The position numbers were made by a program, and so were the translations under genes. Source: Bacillus mycoides (GTDB lineage Bacteria > Bacillota > Bacilli > Bacillales > Bacillaceae_G). From it: DNA of 64,000 nt. The DNA lies in contig NZ_CP036132.1 in assembly GCF_018742245.1 (NCBI RefSeq), forward strand, positions 2,537,001 to 2,601,000, read 5' to 3'. The notes under the pieces were generated by a model. The model did no database searches, was not told the DNA's origin, and saw only the letters and a list, made by a program, of their open reading frames with translations. Shown here one piece after another: positions 53,616 to 61,803 of the stretch (its first letter is position 1; the number at the start of each line of letters is the position of its first letter).

Positions 53616-54473
53616 ATGAAAAAGAAAATATGGCTTATATGCCTTGCATTATTTATTACTATGATTTTCACTTCATGTAATGCAACAAATGCAAATTCGA
53701 AAGGGAAAATTAAAATAGGTGTAACAAGTTGGAAAGAAAATATCGCAACCGCAAACATGTGGAAAGTTTTATTAGAAGAAAAAGGCTACAAAGTTGAACT
53801 CATGTATTTAGAAAAAGCTGCGATATGGACTGGCGTCGCACGTGGTGATGTTGATGCAAATCTAGAAGTATGGCTTCCTGTTACGGATAAACCATTAAAT
53901 GCTCGGTATAAAGATGACATTGTCTTAAAATCAAAATGGTATGAAGGTACTGGACTTGGTTTAGTCGTCCCTTCTTATGTGAAAAACGTTAACAGTATTG
54001 AAGATTTAAATGCACATAAAGATGAGCTAGATAATAAAATTGTTGGGATTGAACCTGGTAGTAGCCTTATGAATTTAACGAATAAAGCAATGAAGGAATA
54101 TGATATAAAACTAAAACTTGTCCAATCTTCAGAAGCTGCGATGATGAGCGAACTAAAGAAGGCATATACGAAAAAGAAACCAATCGCTGTTACGCTTTGG
54201 AATCCTCATTGGGGCTTTTCAGAATTTGACTTAAAATATTTAAAAGACCCTAAGAAAGTATATGGTGAAAAAGATGACATTTATTACTCCGTTCGTAAAG
54301 GTTTCGAAAAAGATCATCCTGCTATTGTAAAATACTTTGATCAATGGAAAATGAACGATGAACAACTAGGTACTTTAATGGTCATGCTAAATAAAACGAA
54401 AGATCCGGAAGAAGCCGCACGAAAATGGATTAAAAAAAATCAAGCTGTAGTTGATGAATGGGTAAAAGAATGA
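53616..54473 (+). CDS. opuAC: glycine betaine ABC transporter substrate-binding lipoprotein
   Basis: 285 residues, lipoprotein signal with lipobox FTSC (about residue 21). KIGVTSWKENIATANMWKVLL, the conserved WTGVARGDVDANLEVWLP and the C-terminal GTLMVMLNKTKDPEEAARKW are the OpuAC/ProX-like substrate-binding fold; aromatic residues such as Trp in VTLWNPHWGF would cage the quaternary amine. Unlike the usual opuAA-AB-AC order it is divergent from the other two genes. Start has TTAGGAGGG upstream. Confidence 0.92.
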   Translation: MKKKIWLICLALFITMIFTSCNATNANSKGKIKIGVTSWKENIATANMWKVLLEEKGYKVELMYLEKAAIWTGVARGDVDANLEVWLPVTDKPLNARYKDDIVLKSKWYEGTGLGLVVPSYVKNVNSIEDLNAHKDELDNKIVGIEPGSSLMNLTNKAMKEYDIKLKLVQSSEAAMMSELKKAYTKKKPIAVTLWNPHWGFSEFDLKYLKDPKKVYGEKDDIYYSVRKGFEKDHPAIVKYFDQWKMNDEQLGTLMVMLNKTKDPEEAARKWIKKNQAVVDEWVKE

Positions 54474-54475
54474 CA

Positions 54476-54516
54476 AAAACAGGCTAGGGAAATTATCATA
54501 TTCTCTAGCCTGTTTT
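54476..54516. terminator. bidirectional terminator
   Basis: AAAACAGGCTAG / CTAGCCTGTTTT perfect stem between convergent opuAC and clpP genes. Confidence 0.88.
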
Positions 54517-54519
54517 ATG

Positions 54520-55101
54520 TTATTTTTTCTCAATAACTGCATCGACAATTCCATATTCCTTCGCTTCTTCTGCCGTCATAAAATAATCTCTTTCTGTATC
54601 ATGTGCTACTTTTTCAACTGGTTGCCCTGTTCGCTCTGCGATAATTTTATTAATATCGTGTTTTAACTTTAATATTCTTTTTGCTGTAATTTCAATCTCC
54701 GTCGCTTGCCCTTTTACACCGCCGAGCGGTTGATGAATCATGATTTCACTGTTAGGGAGCGCAAATCTTTTTCCCTTTGCGCCAGCTAATAGTAAAAGCG
54801 CACCAAATGATGCCGCAAAGCCCATACAAAGTGTTTGCACATCTGGTTTAATAAGGTTCATCGTATCCAATATTGCAAATCCCGCTGTCGTTGAACCGCC
54901 CGGACTATTGATATACAGGAATATATCTTTTTCTGCATCTTCCGCTTCTAAAAATAATAATTGTGCTACTACACTGCTTGCAACTTGATCGTTAATTTCT
55001 GAACCAATCATAATAATTCGGTCTTTTAATAATCTTGAATATATATCATAGGAGCGTTCTCCTAATTTCGTTTGTTCTACTACGTAAGGAATTGCATTCA
55101 T
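54520..55101 (-). CDS. clpP: ATP-dependent Clp protease proteolytic subunit, second copy
   Basis: 193 residues from the ATG at 55101 (GGAGGGATTTAAT upstream). Catalytic triad present: Ser98 in [11 protein letters not shown], His123 in [10 protein letters not shown] and Asp172 in [18 protein letters not shown]. The residues around the Ser (MGFAASFGA) differ from the usual MGMAASMGA of housekeeping ClpP, which suggests a paralogue with other partners. It begins 20 bases after the ECF sigma gene and is probably co-transcribed with it. Needs a Clp ATPase (ClpX or ClpC) from elsewhere. Confidence 0.93.
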   Translation of the reverse strand: MNAIPYVVEQTKLGERSYDIYSRLLKDRIIMIGSEINDQVASSVVAQLLFLEAEDAEKDIFLYINSPGGSTTAGFAILDTMNLIKPDVQTLCMGFAASFGALLLLAGAKGKRFALPNSEIMIHQPLGGVKGQATEIEITAKRILKLKHDINKIIAERTGQPVEKVAHDTERDYFMTAEEAKEYGIVDAVIEKK

Positions 55102-55121
55102 ATTAAATCCCTCCATCTATT

Positions 55122-55808
55122 TTATGCCGCACTAAGCATACAACTGTAAGAAGAAGGTTTTTTCATACTGAAGAATAACACCGGTTGTATTGATGGTAAC
55201 TTAGTGAAATCTATTGTTGGGAGAAGTTTCGTCAACAATTCAGGTCTTTCTTCACGAATAGAAGTTACAACGATTTCAACATCATCCGTGTACTCCACTA
55301 TTTCAATCCCTTCTTCACTTACCGTTTTCAGCCTATTTCTACTCCTAAATAACGATGCTTTCACTGCACCTTCTGATACCGAACATACTTTAGCAATATC
55401 CGCGATACTATATTGAAAAACATCCTTTAATAATAAAATTACGGATTGTTGCACATTTAACGAAGATAATACTTTCCCTACCATTTCATGCAAATCTGCA
55501 ATTTTTTCATGTGGTTCTTCAAATGTATTTTGCTGTTCTAACTTTTCTTGAACGGATTTTGATTTCATTTGATCTAACCATTGATTTCGAGCAATTTTAT
55601 ACAGAAGCGTTATACAAATTTTCTTCTCACTATACTTTTGAAGAACTTTGCAAATTGCTTCTTGGGCAAGGTCTTCCCCATCCCATTTATTCTTCGTCAA
55701 AAACGTACAGTACCTTTTTACCTCTGCATAATGTTCAATTAATAAATTTATATTTGAATGATTCATATCGATATGATCCTTTAAAACCTGAGTTACTTTT
55801 GTGCACAA
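55122..55808 (-). CDS. ECF-type sigma factor with C-terminal extension
   Basis: 228 residues from a TTG at 55808 (AAAAGGAG 8 bases upstream); an ATG at 55766 with AAGGA upstream is an alternative. Region 2 (DGEDLAQEAICKVLQKY) and region 4 (LLLKDVFQYSIADIAKVCSVSEGAVKAS, parts shown) are intact. After region 4 comes a ~65-residue tail that ends ...CMLSAA. A C-terminal Ala-Ala resembles a ClpXP recognition end, and a clpP gene follows in the same operon. No anti-sigma factor is adjacent. Confidence 0.87.
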   Translation of the reverse strand: MCTKVTQVLKDHIDMNHSNINLLIEHYAEVKRYCTFLTKNKWDGEDLAQEAICKVLQKYSEKKICITLLYKIARNQWLDQMKSKSVQEKLEQQNTFEEPHEKIADLHEMVGKVLSSLNVQQSVILLLKDVFQYSIADIAKVCSVSEGAVKASLFRSRNRLKTVSEEGIEIVEYTDDVEIVVTSIREERPELLTKLLPTIDFTKLPSIQPVLFFSMKKPSSYSCMLSAA

Positions 55809-55838
55809 AATAACCACTCCTTTTCAGCGCTTACTTAT

Positions 55839-55866
55839 TAAACGATTGAACAAATAAAAAAGTTAC
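55839..55866 (-). promoter_or_regulatory. ECF-type promoter of the sigma-clpP operon
   Basis: Minus strand: GTAAC (55862-55866), followed by 17 bases to CGTTTA (55839-55844). AAC at -35 and CGT at -10 are the hallmark of ECF promoters, so the sigma factor may control its own operon. It lies about 30 bases before the sigma start codon. Confidence 0.55.
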
Positions 55867-55951
55867 GGGGCTTATAATAAATTTTATGTTTATGTTCATG
55901 AATACGGGTCATAAATATGTTATATAGCATTTTACATGAGGAGGAATCAAT

Positions 55952-56272
55952 TTGCCAAAATTAACAGTTGAAGGTACCGGAACTTTTGATGTTGAGGAAG
56001 GAACGAAATTAGTATTAGCACTTAAAGATAACGGTGTACACATTCTTCATCGTTGCGGTGGCAAAGCAAGATGTACAACTTGCCGAGTTGAAGTCATTGC
56101 AGGTGATTTTTGTGAGGCTACAAATGATGAAAAACAAGCTATTACGGAAAAAGGAATTGAAGACCACTTACGATTATCGTGCCAAATGCGTGTACATAAA
56201 GATATTACTGTTCGCCCTATACTTACAGTTGAAAATTCCGGTTTAGATGCTGGACCACGTCCGGCGGAGTAA
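55952..56272 (+). CDS. 2Fe-2S ferredoxin
   Basis: 106 residues, TTG start behind GAGGAGGA. Plant-type ferredoxin fold with the ligands C-x5-C-x2-C in RCGGKARCTTCRVEV (about 30-44) and a fourth Cys in LRLSCQM (about 76). Electron carrier; partner unknown. Its 3' end is 4 bases before the rpiA start, so both are co-transcribed. Confidence 0.9.
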   Translation: MPKLTVEGTGTFDVEEGTKLVLALKDNGVHILHRCGGKARCTTCRVEVIAGDFCEATNDEKQAITEKGIEDHLRLSCQMRVHKDITVRPILTVENSGLDAGPRPAE

Positions 56273-56276
56273 AATG

Positions 56277-56939
56277 ATGAATTTAAAACAGCTAGCCGGT
56301 GAATATGCTGCTGGCTTTGTAAAAGATGGTATGACGATTGGACTTGGTACGGGTTCAACTGTATATTGGACAATACAAAAACTAGGTCACCGTGTACAAG
56401 AAGGGTTATCTATTCAAGCTGTACCGACATCAAAAGAAACTGAAGCATTAGCAAAACAACTATCTATTCCGTTAATCTCTTTAAATGAAACCGGCATACT
56501 CGATCTTACAATCGATGGTGCAGATGAAATCAATAATGATTTACAATTAATAAAAGGTGGCGGTGGTGCATTACTTCGCGAAAAAATTGTTGCCACCTCC
56601 TCTAAAGAACTTATTATTATTGCAGATGAATCCAAACTCGTTGCACACTTAGGTGCCTTTCCACTTCCTATTGAAATCATCCCCTTCTCTTGGAAGCAAA
56701 CTGAAAAGAGAGTTCAATCTTTAGGATACGAAACACGTTTACGTATGAAAGATGGCGGACCATTTATAACTGATAACGGCAATTTAATTATTGATTGTAT
56801 TTTTCCAAACAAAATATTGAATCCAAATGACACACATACAGGGTTAAAGATGATTACCGGTGTAGTTGAAACAGGATTATTTATCAATATGACGAACAAA
56901 GCGATCATCGGAACAAAAAACGGGCTAAAAGAATATTAA
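56277..56939 (+). CDS. rpiA: ribose-5-phosphate isomerase A
   Basis: 220 residues from the second of two adjacent ATGs (56277), with CGGAG 7 bases upstream; the frame opens earlier at 56247. Interconverts ribose-5-phosphate and ribulose-5-phosphate. GLGTGSTVYW, LDLTIDGADEIN and LIKGGGGALLREKI are the conserved blocks. A terminator follows. Confidence 0.95.
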   Translation: MNLKQLAGEYAAGFVKDGMTIGLGTGSTVYWTIQKLGHRVQEGLSIQAVPTSKETEALAKQLSIPLISLNETGILDLTIDGADEINNDLQLIKGGGGALLREKIVATSSKELIIIADESKLVAHLGAFPLPIEIIPFSWKQTEKRVQSLGYETRLRMKDGGPFITDNGNLIIDCIFPNKILNPNDTHTGLKMITGVVETGLFINMTNKAIIGTKNGLKEY

Positions 56940-56951
56940 CCATTTTAAAGG

Positions 56952-56976
56952 CTGACTTTTGCAAGTCAGTTTTTTA
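56952..56976 (+). terminator. terminator of rpiA
   Basis: CTGACTT / AAGTCAG stem followed by TTTTTT, 10 bases past the stop. Confidence 0.85.
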
Positions 56977-57051
56977 TTTTTCATAGTATAACATTACATT
57001 ATGATATACTATGAAAACACATTCATGTCACACTAGAAAGGGCTGAACAAT

Positions 57052-57486
57052 TTGCAATCCAAACTCATAACAGAACTTACTGATTTAGAAACTGCCTTTT
57101 ACATTCGAAAAGAAGTATTCGTAAAAGAGCAAGGTGTCCCTCTTGAGGATGAATTCGATACATATGACCAAATTGGCGAGACATGCAAACATATATTAGT
57201 TTATTATAATGAACTTCCTGTAGGAACTAGCCGTATACGATTCATTGACGGAATGGGTAAACTAGAACGAATTTGTATTTTAAAAGACTATCGCAAATAC
57301 GGATTAGGAAAAGTAATAATCCAGGCACTAGAAGAGATTGCTCGTAACAAAGAAGCAAATAAAGTGAAACTACACGGTCAAACACAAGCTGAAGGATTTT
57401 ATGAAAAATTAGGCTATCAAACTTCTTCTGATGTATTTATGGAAGATGGAATTCCGCACGTTCTTATGACGAAAGTATTAGCGTAA
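57052..57486 (+). CDS. GNAT acetyltransferase (ElaA/YjcF-like)
   Basis: 144 residues, TTG start behind AAAGGGCTG. IRKEVFVKEQGVPLEDEFD near residue 18, the acetyl-CoA loop LKDYRKYGLGKVIIQAL and HGQTQAEGFYEKLGYQ identify the YjcF/ElaA branch. Acceptor unknown. Immediately followed by a palindromic repeat element. Confidence 0.88.
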   Translation: MQSKLITELTDLETAFYIRKEVFVKEQGVPLEDEFDTYDQIGETCKHILVYYNELPVGTSRIRFIDGMGKLERICILKDYRKYGLGKVIIQALEEIARNKEANKVKLHGQTQAEGFYEKLGYQTSSDVFMEDGIPHVLMTKVLA

Positions 57487-57490
57487 TAAA

Positions 57491-57590
57491 GTGAAACTTT
57501 AATCAGCGGGGGTTTTACGGGCAGTTGATCTCCGCTTTAACAGCCGATTTTTAAAGTTGGAGTCTTACTGCCCGCAAATAGCGGGATAAA
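57491..57590. repeat. palindromic repeat element (B. cereus-group bcr/MITE-like)
   Basis: Right after the acetyltransferase stop. It can fold into one cruciform: nested arms CGGGCAGT (57518-57525) / ACTGCCCG (57567-57574), CTCC (57530) / GGAG (57559), CTTTAA (57535) / TTAAAG (57551). A second small stem (GCCCGC..GCGGG) lies to its right. No coding frame. I recall very similar sequences recurring across B. cereus-group genomes, which I cannot verify here. Confidence 0.6.
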
Positions 57591-57637
57591 AAGGGTATTA
57601 TATGAACCCATACTGCAGGCTCATATAATACCCTTTT
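57588..57637. terminator. long terminator hairpin
   Basis: AAAAGGGTATTATATGA / TCATATAATACCCTTTT perfect 17-bp stem with a 16-nt loop, abutting the repeat element. Confidence 0.85.
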
Positions 57638-57727
57638 GTGTCCTATTCGTTTGTTTCATGAAACTTATCATATTCTTCACTGTAATGGATTTTTAATTTC
57701 CCTATTAAATTTGCATCAATTTTTAAA

Positions 57728-59452
57728 TTATTGTCTTTCAAATTGTTGTTTAATAGCTCTTTGATAATACTCATGATTACTTAATAACTCATCATGAGTT
57801 CCAAAACCTGTAATTCTACCACCTTCTAATACAATAATTTGATCAGCATTTATAATGGTAGACAACCTATGTGCTATTACAAAAGTTGTTTGTTTATGAA
57901 TTAATGTATTTATTGCCTTTTGTACTTGTTTTTCTGAATCAGAATCGAGATTTGCTGTAGCCTCATCTAATAATAGAAAATCTGTACCACGCATTAAGGC
58001 TCTAGCTAATGCAATACGTTGTTTTTGTCCACCTGAAAGTTGATTACCTCTTTCTCCTACTTGCGTATTATAACCATCCGATAAACCGCCAATAAATTCA
58101 TGTGCATTTGCAAATGTTGCAATTTCTATCAATTTATCATCTGTAACCTTTTCATTTTGTCCATATAAAATGTTATCTCTAATTGTACCTGAAAAAATTG
58201 GAGTATCTTGCGAAACATAACTGAATTTCTGTCTCCATTCTTCTACATGTATATTTTTATAAGATACATCATCTAATAAAATATCTCCGTTAGTTGGATC
58301 ATAAAATCTTTCTATTAACGAAAATACCGTACTTTTTCCAGAACCACTTGGTCCAACTAGTGCTGTTAACGTTCCTTTTTTAATTTTAAAAGAAATGTCT
58401 TCAATAACATTCTCTTTTTCATCATATTTAAAAGAAACATTTTTAAACTCTAATTGTGTTGGAGATCCAATACCTATTTTAGTAACAACTTGAACTTCCT
58501 CTTCTTCTTCTAAAATTTCAAATAATCTTTTCATAGATCCTTTTGCTTCTTGAAAACTTGTTAAAAAATGATTCATTTGTATAAAAGGAGACATAATTTG
58601 AAACAAATACAATAAAAATGCTACTAACTCACCAGAACTAATTAGACCTTGATCTACCCTCCAGGCACCAAAACCTATTACACCAATTAAAACAATAGTA
58701 GTAAATGTCCCTAAAACTGGAGTTAATATAGAATTAATTTTAGCCCTCTTTATTCCATTCATATAAAGAAAATCGAAATGTTTTTTTCCATTTTCCGCTT
58801 CTTTCAATTCAGTATTATAAGATTTTACAAGCTTAATTTCAGAAAGAGTCTGTGATAAATAAGCTGTCAACTGAGACATTTTATTTTGTTCTTGAAAAGA
58901 AAGATCATATACCTTCTCTCCCAAAGGAATTACAACAAAAAGAGTTATCGGTACTACTAAAATCAAAACCAATGTCATTGGAATATCTAAAGTAAATAAT
59001 ATAATTAAAGAGAGTACTAATGTTATACAACTCGTGATTAAATCAACAATTTCAGATGAAATAATATTTACTATTGCTGTTGTATCACTAGTTATTCTAC
59101 TTACCATTTCACCAGATTTATTATCATTGTAATATTTTACAGGTAATTTTAATAACTTATCCCAGAGTTTATCACGCAAGTTTTTCACTATTTCTTCCCC
59201 AACTTTAGATAATAAATAAAGAGAAAAAGCTGAAAAAATTATTTCCAAAATTAACAAAATAGAAATTTGACTTATTAAACTAAAAGATATGCCTTTTGAA
59301 AGTTCATCCATTATATCTTTTATTAATAAAGGTATTATCAATGAAATTGCACTTGAAACAATAGATAATACTAATCCTGAGATAAAATGAATTTTAGAAG
59401 GGTTAGTTATCTTCCACATTTTCTTAATTGAAAAATTATTTTTCTCTTCCAT
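57728..59452 (-). CDS. ABC exporter (multidrug/lipid half-transporter, BmrA/LmrA-like)
   Basis: 574 residues: six-helix membrane domain (about 20-320) fused to an ATPase domain. Walker A GPSGSGKST (about 370), signature LSGGQKQRIALARA, Walker B FLLLDEATANLD and H-loop AHRLST are intact. It would work as a homodimer exporting a drug, lipid or peptide. Very AT-rich, as is the glycosyltransferase upstream. The two are 327 bases apart and separated by a terminator and a transposon-end-like hairpin. Confidence 0.9.
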   Translation of the reverse strand: MEEKNNFSIKKMWKITNPSKIHFISGLVLSIVSSAISLIIPLLIKDIMDELSKGISFSLISQISILLILEIIFSAFSLYLLSKVGEEIVKNLRDKLWDKLLKLPVKYYNDNKSGEMVSRITSDTTAIVNIISSEIVDLITSCITLVLSLIILFTLDIPMTLVLILVVPITLFVVIPLGEKVYDLSFQEQNKMSQLTAYLSQTLSEIKLVKSYNTELKEAENGKKHFDFLYMNGIKRAKINSILTPVLGTFTTIVLIGVIGFGAWRVDQGLISSGELVAFLLYLFQIMSPFIQMNHFLTSFQEAKGSMKRLFEILEEEEEVQVVTKIGIGSPTQLEFKNVSFKYDEKENVIEDISFKIKKGTLTALVGPSGSGKSTVFSLIERFYDPTNGDILLDDVSYKNIHVEEWRQKFSYVSQDTPIFSGTIRDNILYGQNEKVTDDKLIEIATFANAHEFIGGLSDGYNTQVGERGNQLSGGQKQRIALARALMRGTDFLLLDEATANLDSDSEKQVQKAINTLIHKQTTFVIAHRLSTIINADQIIVLEGGRITGFGTHDELLSNHEYYQRAIKQQFERQ

Positions 59453-59648
59453 ATTCTAATTACTCCTTTATATCGATTAATTTAAATAGCTTTTTAATAG
59501 GGTGATACGATTTCAATAACCACAAAATACCATTTTATCATTATAAAGCGAAATATGGAACAAACACAAAAAATTAACTTCATATATTAATATTAGGGAC
59601 ATTCGTTTTATGTTTTTAAAAAGGGGTGATATAAATGGATAGCACCAC

Positions 59649-59678
59649 CCACCCATCCATCAACTTAAGGATGGGTGG
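59649..59678. mobile_element. possible IS200/IS605-type end or PATE remnant
   Basis: CCACCCATCC / GGATGGGTGG perfect 10-bp stem with a 10-nt loop, followed by AATTCC. This form resembles the subterminal hairpin of IS200/IS605-family elements (their ends often read ...GGGTGGGGAGTTC). No tnpA or tnpB is present, so at most an internally deleted remnant. Confidence 0.35.
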
Positions 59679-59724
59679 AATTCCCCACTTTATATGACAC
59701 GAAACTGTTAATATGTATACTAAC

Positions 59725-59761
59725 AAAAAAAGCCTATATCATGTAATATAGACGCTTTTTT
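59725..59761 (-). terminator. terminator of the glycosyltransferase gene
   Basis: AAAAAAGCcTATAT / ATATA-GCTTTTTT hairpin about 20 bases past the stop. Confidence 0.75.
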
Positions 59762-59779
59762 ATACAACTAGGTTTTTAA

Positions 59780-60982
59780 TTAGATGTTGTATTGACTTTT
59801 ATTTTTAAAAATCTCATCAACAGCTTTCTCATACCCACCTGACTTTCGGAAAGATTCCTTCATATTCAAAGCAGCTTCTTTAAATGATATATCACCTAAC
59901 ACAAAATCTACACTTTCACGTAGTTGACTCTCCACTAATCCTTGCATTTGTAATGTAACTCCTGCTCCGAGATTCTCAACTTGCCTTGCAATTACTGGCT
60001 GATCCGCACTTTGCGGAATTACAATTAGTGGCACCCCATTATAAAGTCCTTCATGTGTACTATTCATCCCACCGTGTGTAATAAATAATTTTGTATATGT
60101 AAGCACCTTAGTTTGTGGAACATAATTTTTCACAATGAAGTTTTTAGGAATCTCACCTAAATCACTTATTTTAGTCTTTTCACCGATAGACATAACAATA
60201 GTATAATCGGTATTCTCAAACGCTTTAAAACAAAGTTTATAGAAAGTAATGGCCTCGTTAAAAACCGTACCTAGTGAAATATAAATGGGACTTTCCCCTT
60301 CGATTGCAGTAAAATCGAAGTTTTCTTTTCTTAATTGTGTAGAAAGAGATGGTCCTACAAATTTATATGATTCATCAAAAGCTTCTCCAAAAGGTTGGAA
60401 CTCCCTAGTTGTATAAACAATTGTAAGTGGTGCAGGATTACAGAAAATTTCATAAGGTGATTTAATTTCAACACCATATTTTTCTTTAATTCCTATCGTT
60501 AAGTTTTGATAATCATTTTTAATTTTTTCAATAGATTCCTCTGATATATTTTTCGAAAGATGTTCTAACATTCTTGTAAATGATTTTTCATCCTGCGCAA
60601 AAGATGTACATGAATTAATTGCTGGCAGCTTAAGAATTTGAGCAATTAGATGTCCACAGCCAAACATAGAATCGTGAATGATGTAATCAAAATGTTCTCC
60701 TTCAATTTGTTCAAGAACACTCGGTATAATAACATCTGCTGTATGTAAAAGACCATTTATTCTTTCTGGTAAATAATTTCGACCACCGGAAAGAAAAGCT
60801 TTTATAAACTTTTGGTCGTCAATTGTTCGTACAGTAGCCCCTGTTTTTTCAATACGCTCCCTGAAAGCTTCTATTGAAAAATAAACTACCTCTTCACCGC
60901 GGGAGATTAGTTCTTCTACAACTTTAATGGTTGGATTAATATGTCCTTCTGATCCAGCGTTAATGAATAAAACACGTGCCAA
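59780..60982 (-). CDS. macrolide-family (MGT-type) UDP-glycosyltransferase
   Basis: 400 residues from a TTG at 60982 (AAGGAG 8 bases upstream). GT-B fold: N-terminal ARVLFINAGSEGHINPT acceptor domain, IYISLGTVFN in the linker and the C-terminal donor loop LFITHGGMNSTHEGLYNGVPLIVIP with DQP near 325. Inactivates macrolides in some bacteria or glycosylates flavonoids and other small molecules. An inverted repeat lies about 50 bases upstream. Confidence 0.88.
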   Translation of the reverse strand: MARVLFINAGSEGHINPTIKVVEELISRGEEVVYFSIEAFRERIEKTGATVRTIDDQKFIKAFLSGGRNYLPERINGLLHTADVIIPSVLEQIEGEHFDYIIHDSMFGCGHLIAQILKLPAINSCTSFAQDEKSFTRMLEHLSKNISEESIEKIKNDYQNLTIGIKEKYGVEIKSPYEIFCNPAPLTIVYTTREFQPFGEAFDESYKFVGPSLSTQLRKENFDFTAIEGESPIYISLGTVFNEAITFYKLCFKAFENTDYTIVMSIGEKTKISDLGEIPKNFIVKNYVPQTKVLTYTKLFITHGGMNSTHEGLYNGVPLIVIPQSADQPVIARQVENLGAGVTLQMQGLVESQLRESVDFVLGDISFKEAALNMKESFRKSGGYEKAVDEIFKNKSQYNI

Positions 60983-61022
60983 TGTAAACACTCCTTAAGT
61001 TAAATGATTTCTATGTTGTCAT

Positions 61023-61051
61023 TAGGAGTACAGACACTTTCCGTACTCCTA
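61023..61051. promoter_or_regulatory. inverted repeat upstream of the glycosyltransferase
   Basis: Perfect TAGGAGTAC-N11-GTACTCCTA. It lies 41-69 bases before the glycosyltransferase start and 16 bases after the SUMF1 gene stop. It has no T-run on the minus strand, so it may be an operator rather than a terminator. Confidence 0.45.
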
Positions 61052-61066
61052 TCTTTTATTCTCCTT

Positions 61067-61744
61067 CTAAATGGACCTAGCAAGCCTAAAACCAAGATCA
61101 TCTATATGAAATGTAGGATGGCTACGGCGGCGACAAGTAGCACCGCACCCTCTCGCTCCTTCAGCCCAGCTACCACCCCGGAAAATTCGGTACGATCCAT
61201 ACACCTTTTCATCATACAAATCGTAACACCATTCCCAAACGTTCCCTAACATATCATATAATCCCCATGCATTCGGTTCTTTTCCCCCGACCTCATGAAT
61301 ATGTCCATCTGAATTTTCATTATACCAAGCAATCTCTTTAAGCTCTCCATATATGTATCCAGTAGTTCCTGCCTTACACGCATATTGCCACTCTGCTTCA
61401 GAAGGTAATCGGTAGCCATTGGAATCTAAATTACAACTAACAATTTGACCGCTATCACTAATAGAATAATACTCTTTTAATCCCGCTTTTTTTGAAAGTA
61501 AATTACAAAACACAATCGCATCATTCCATGAGATACTTACAACTGGTTTATTATTATCTTTGAATATATTTGGTGTATTATTCGTAATAGCATCATATAA
61601 TTCCATCGTTACAGCATATTTTGCAAGAAGAAATGGTTTAACTTGAACTTTCCATTCTTTTTTTATTCGATCATCTCTTAATACTACCTCTCCTGTTGGA
61701 ACTTTTACCATATAAGAATCAGTCGAGCGAATGATTTCATTCAA
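61067..61744 (-). CDS. SUMF1/formylglycine-generating-enzyme-like protein
   Basis: 225 residues from a TTG at 61744 (GGAGGG 6 bases upstream). Pattern of the SUMF1 fold: FLLAKYAVTMELYDA, NKPVVSISWNDAIVFCNLLSKK, GYRLPSEAEWQYACKAGTTG, GLYDMLGNVWEWCYD and FRGGSWAEGARGC...DLGFRLARS (parts shown). The Cys pair needed by true formylglycine-generating enzymes is not clearly present; a sulphatase target is not nearby. Could instead be an EgtB- or phage-type member. Confidence 0.87.
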   Translation of the reverse strand: MNEIIRSTDSYMVKVPTGEVVLRDDRIKKEWKVQVKPFLLAKYAVTMELYDAITNNTPNIFKDNNKPVVSISWNDAIVFCNLLSKKAGLKEYYSISDSGQIVSCNLDSNGYRLPSEAEWQYACKAGTTGYIYGELKEIAWYNENSDGHIHEVGGKEPNAWGLYDMLGNVWEWCYDLYDEKVYGSYRIFRGGSWAEGARGCGATCRRRSHPTFHIDDLGFRLARSI

Positions 61745-61803
61745 TATTATCCCTCCATTCAAAATGGAACATAAATTAATGCTTTTAACGCACCAATTTA
61801 TAC

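Larger units (their letters stand above)
59453..59779. other. intergenic region
   Basis: No gene. Contains a hairpin resembling an IS200/IS605-type end (59649-59678) and a terminator of the glycosyltransferase. The ABC exporter promoter should be here, but no clear -35/-10 pair was found. Confidence 0.4.
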
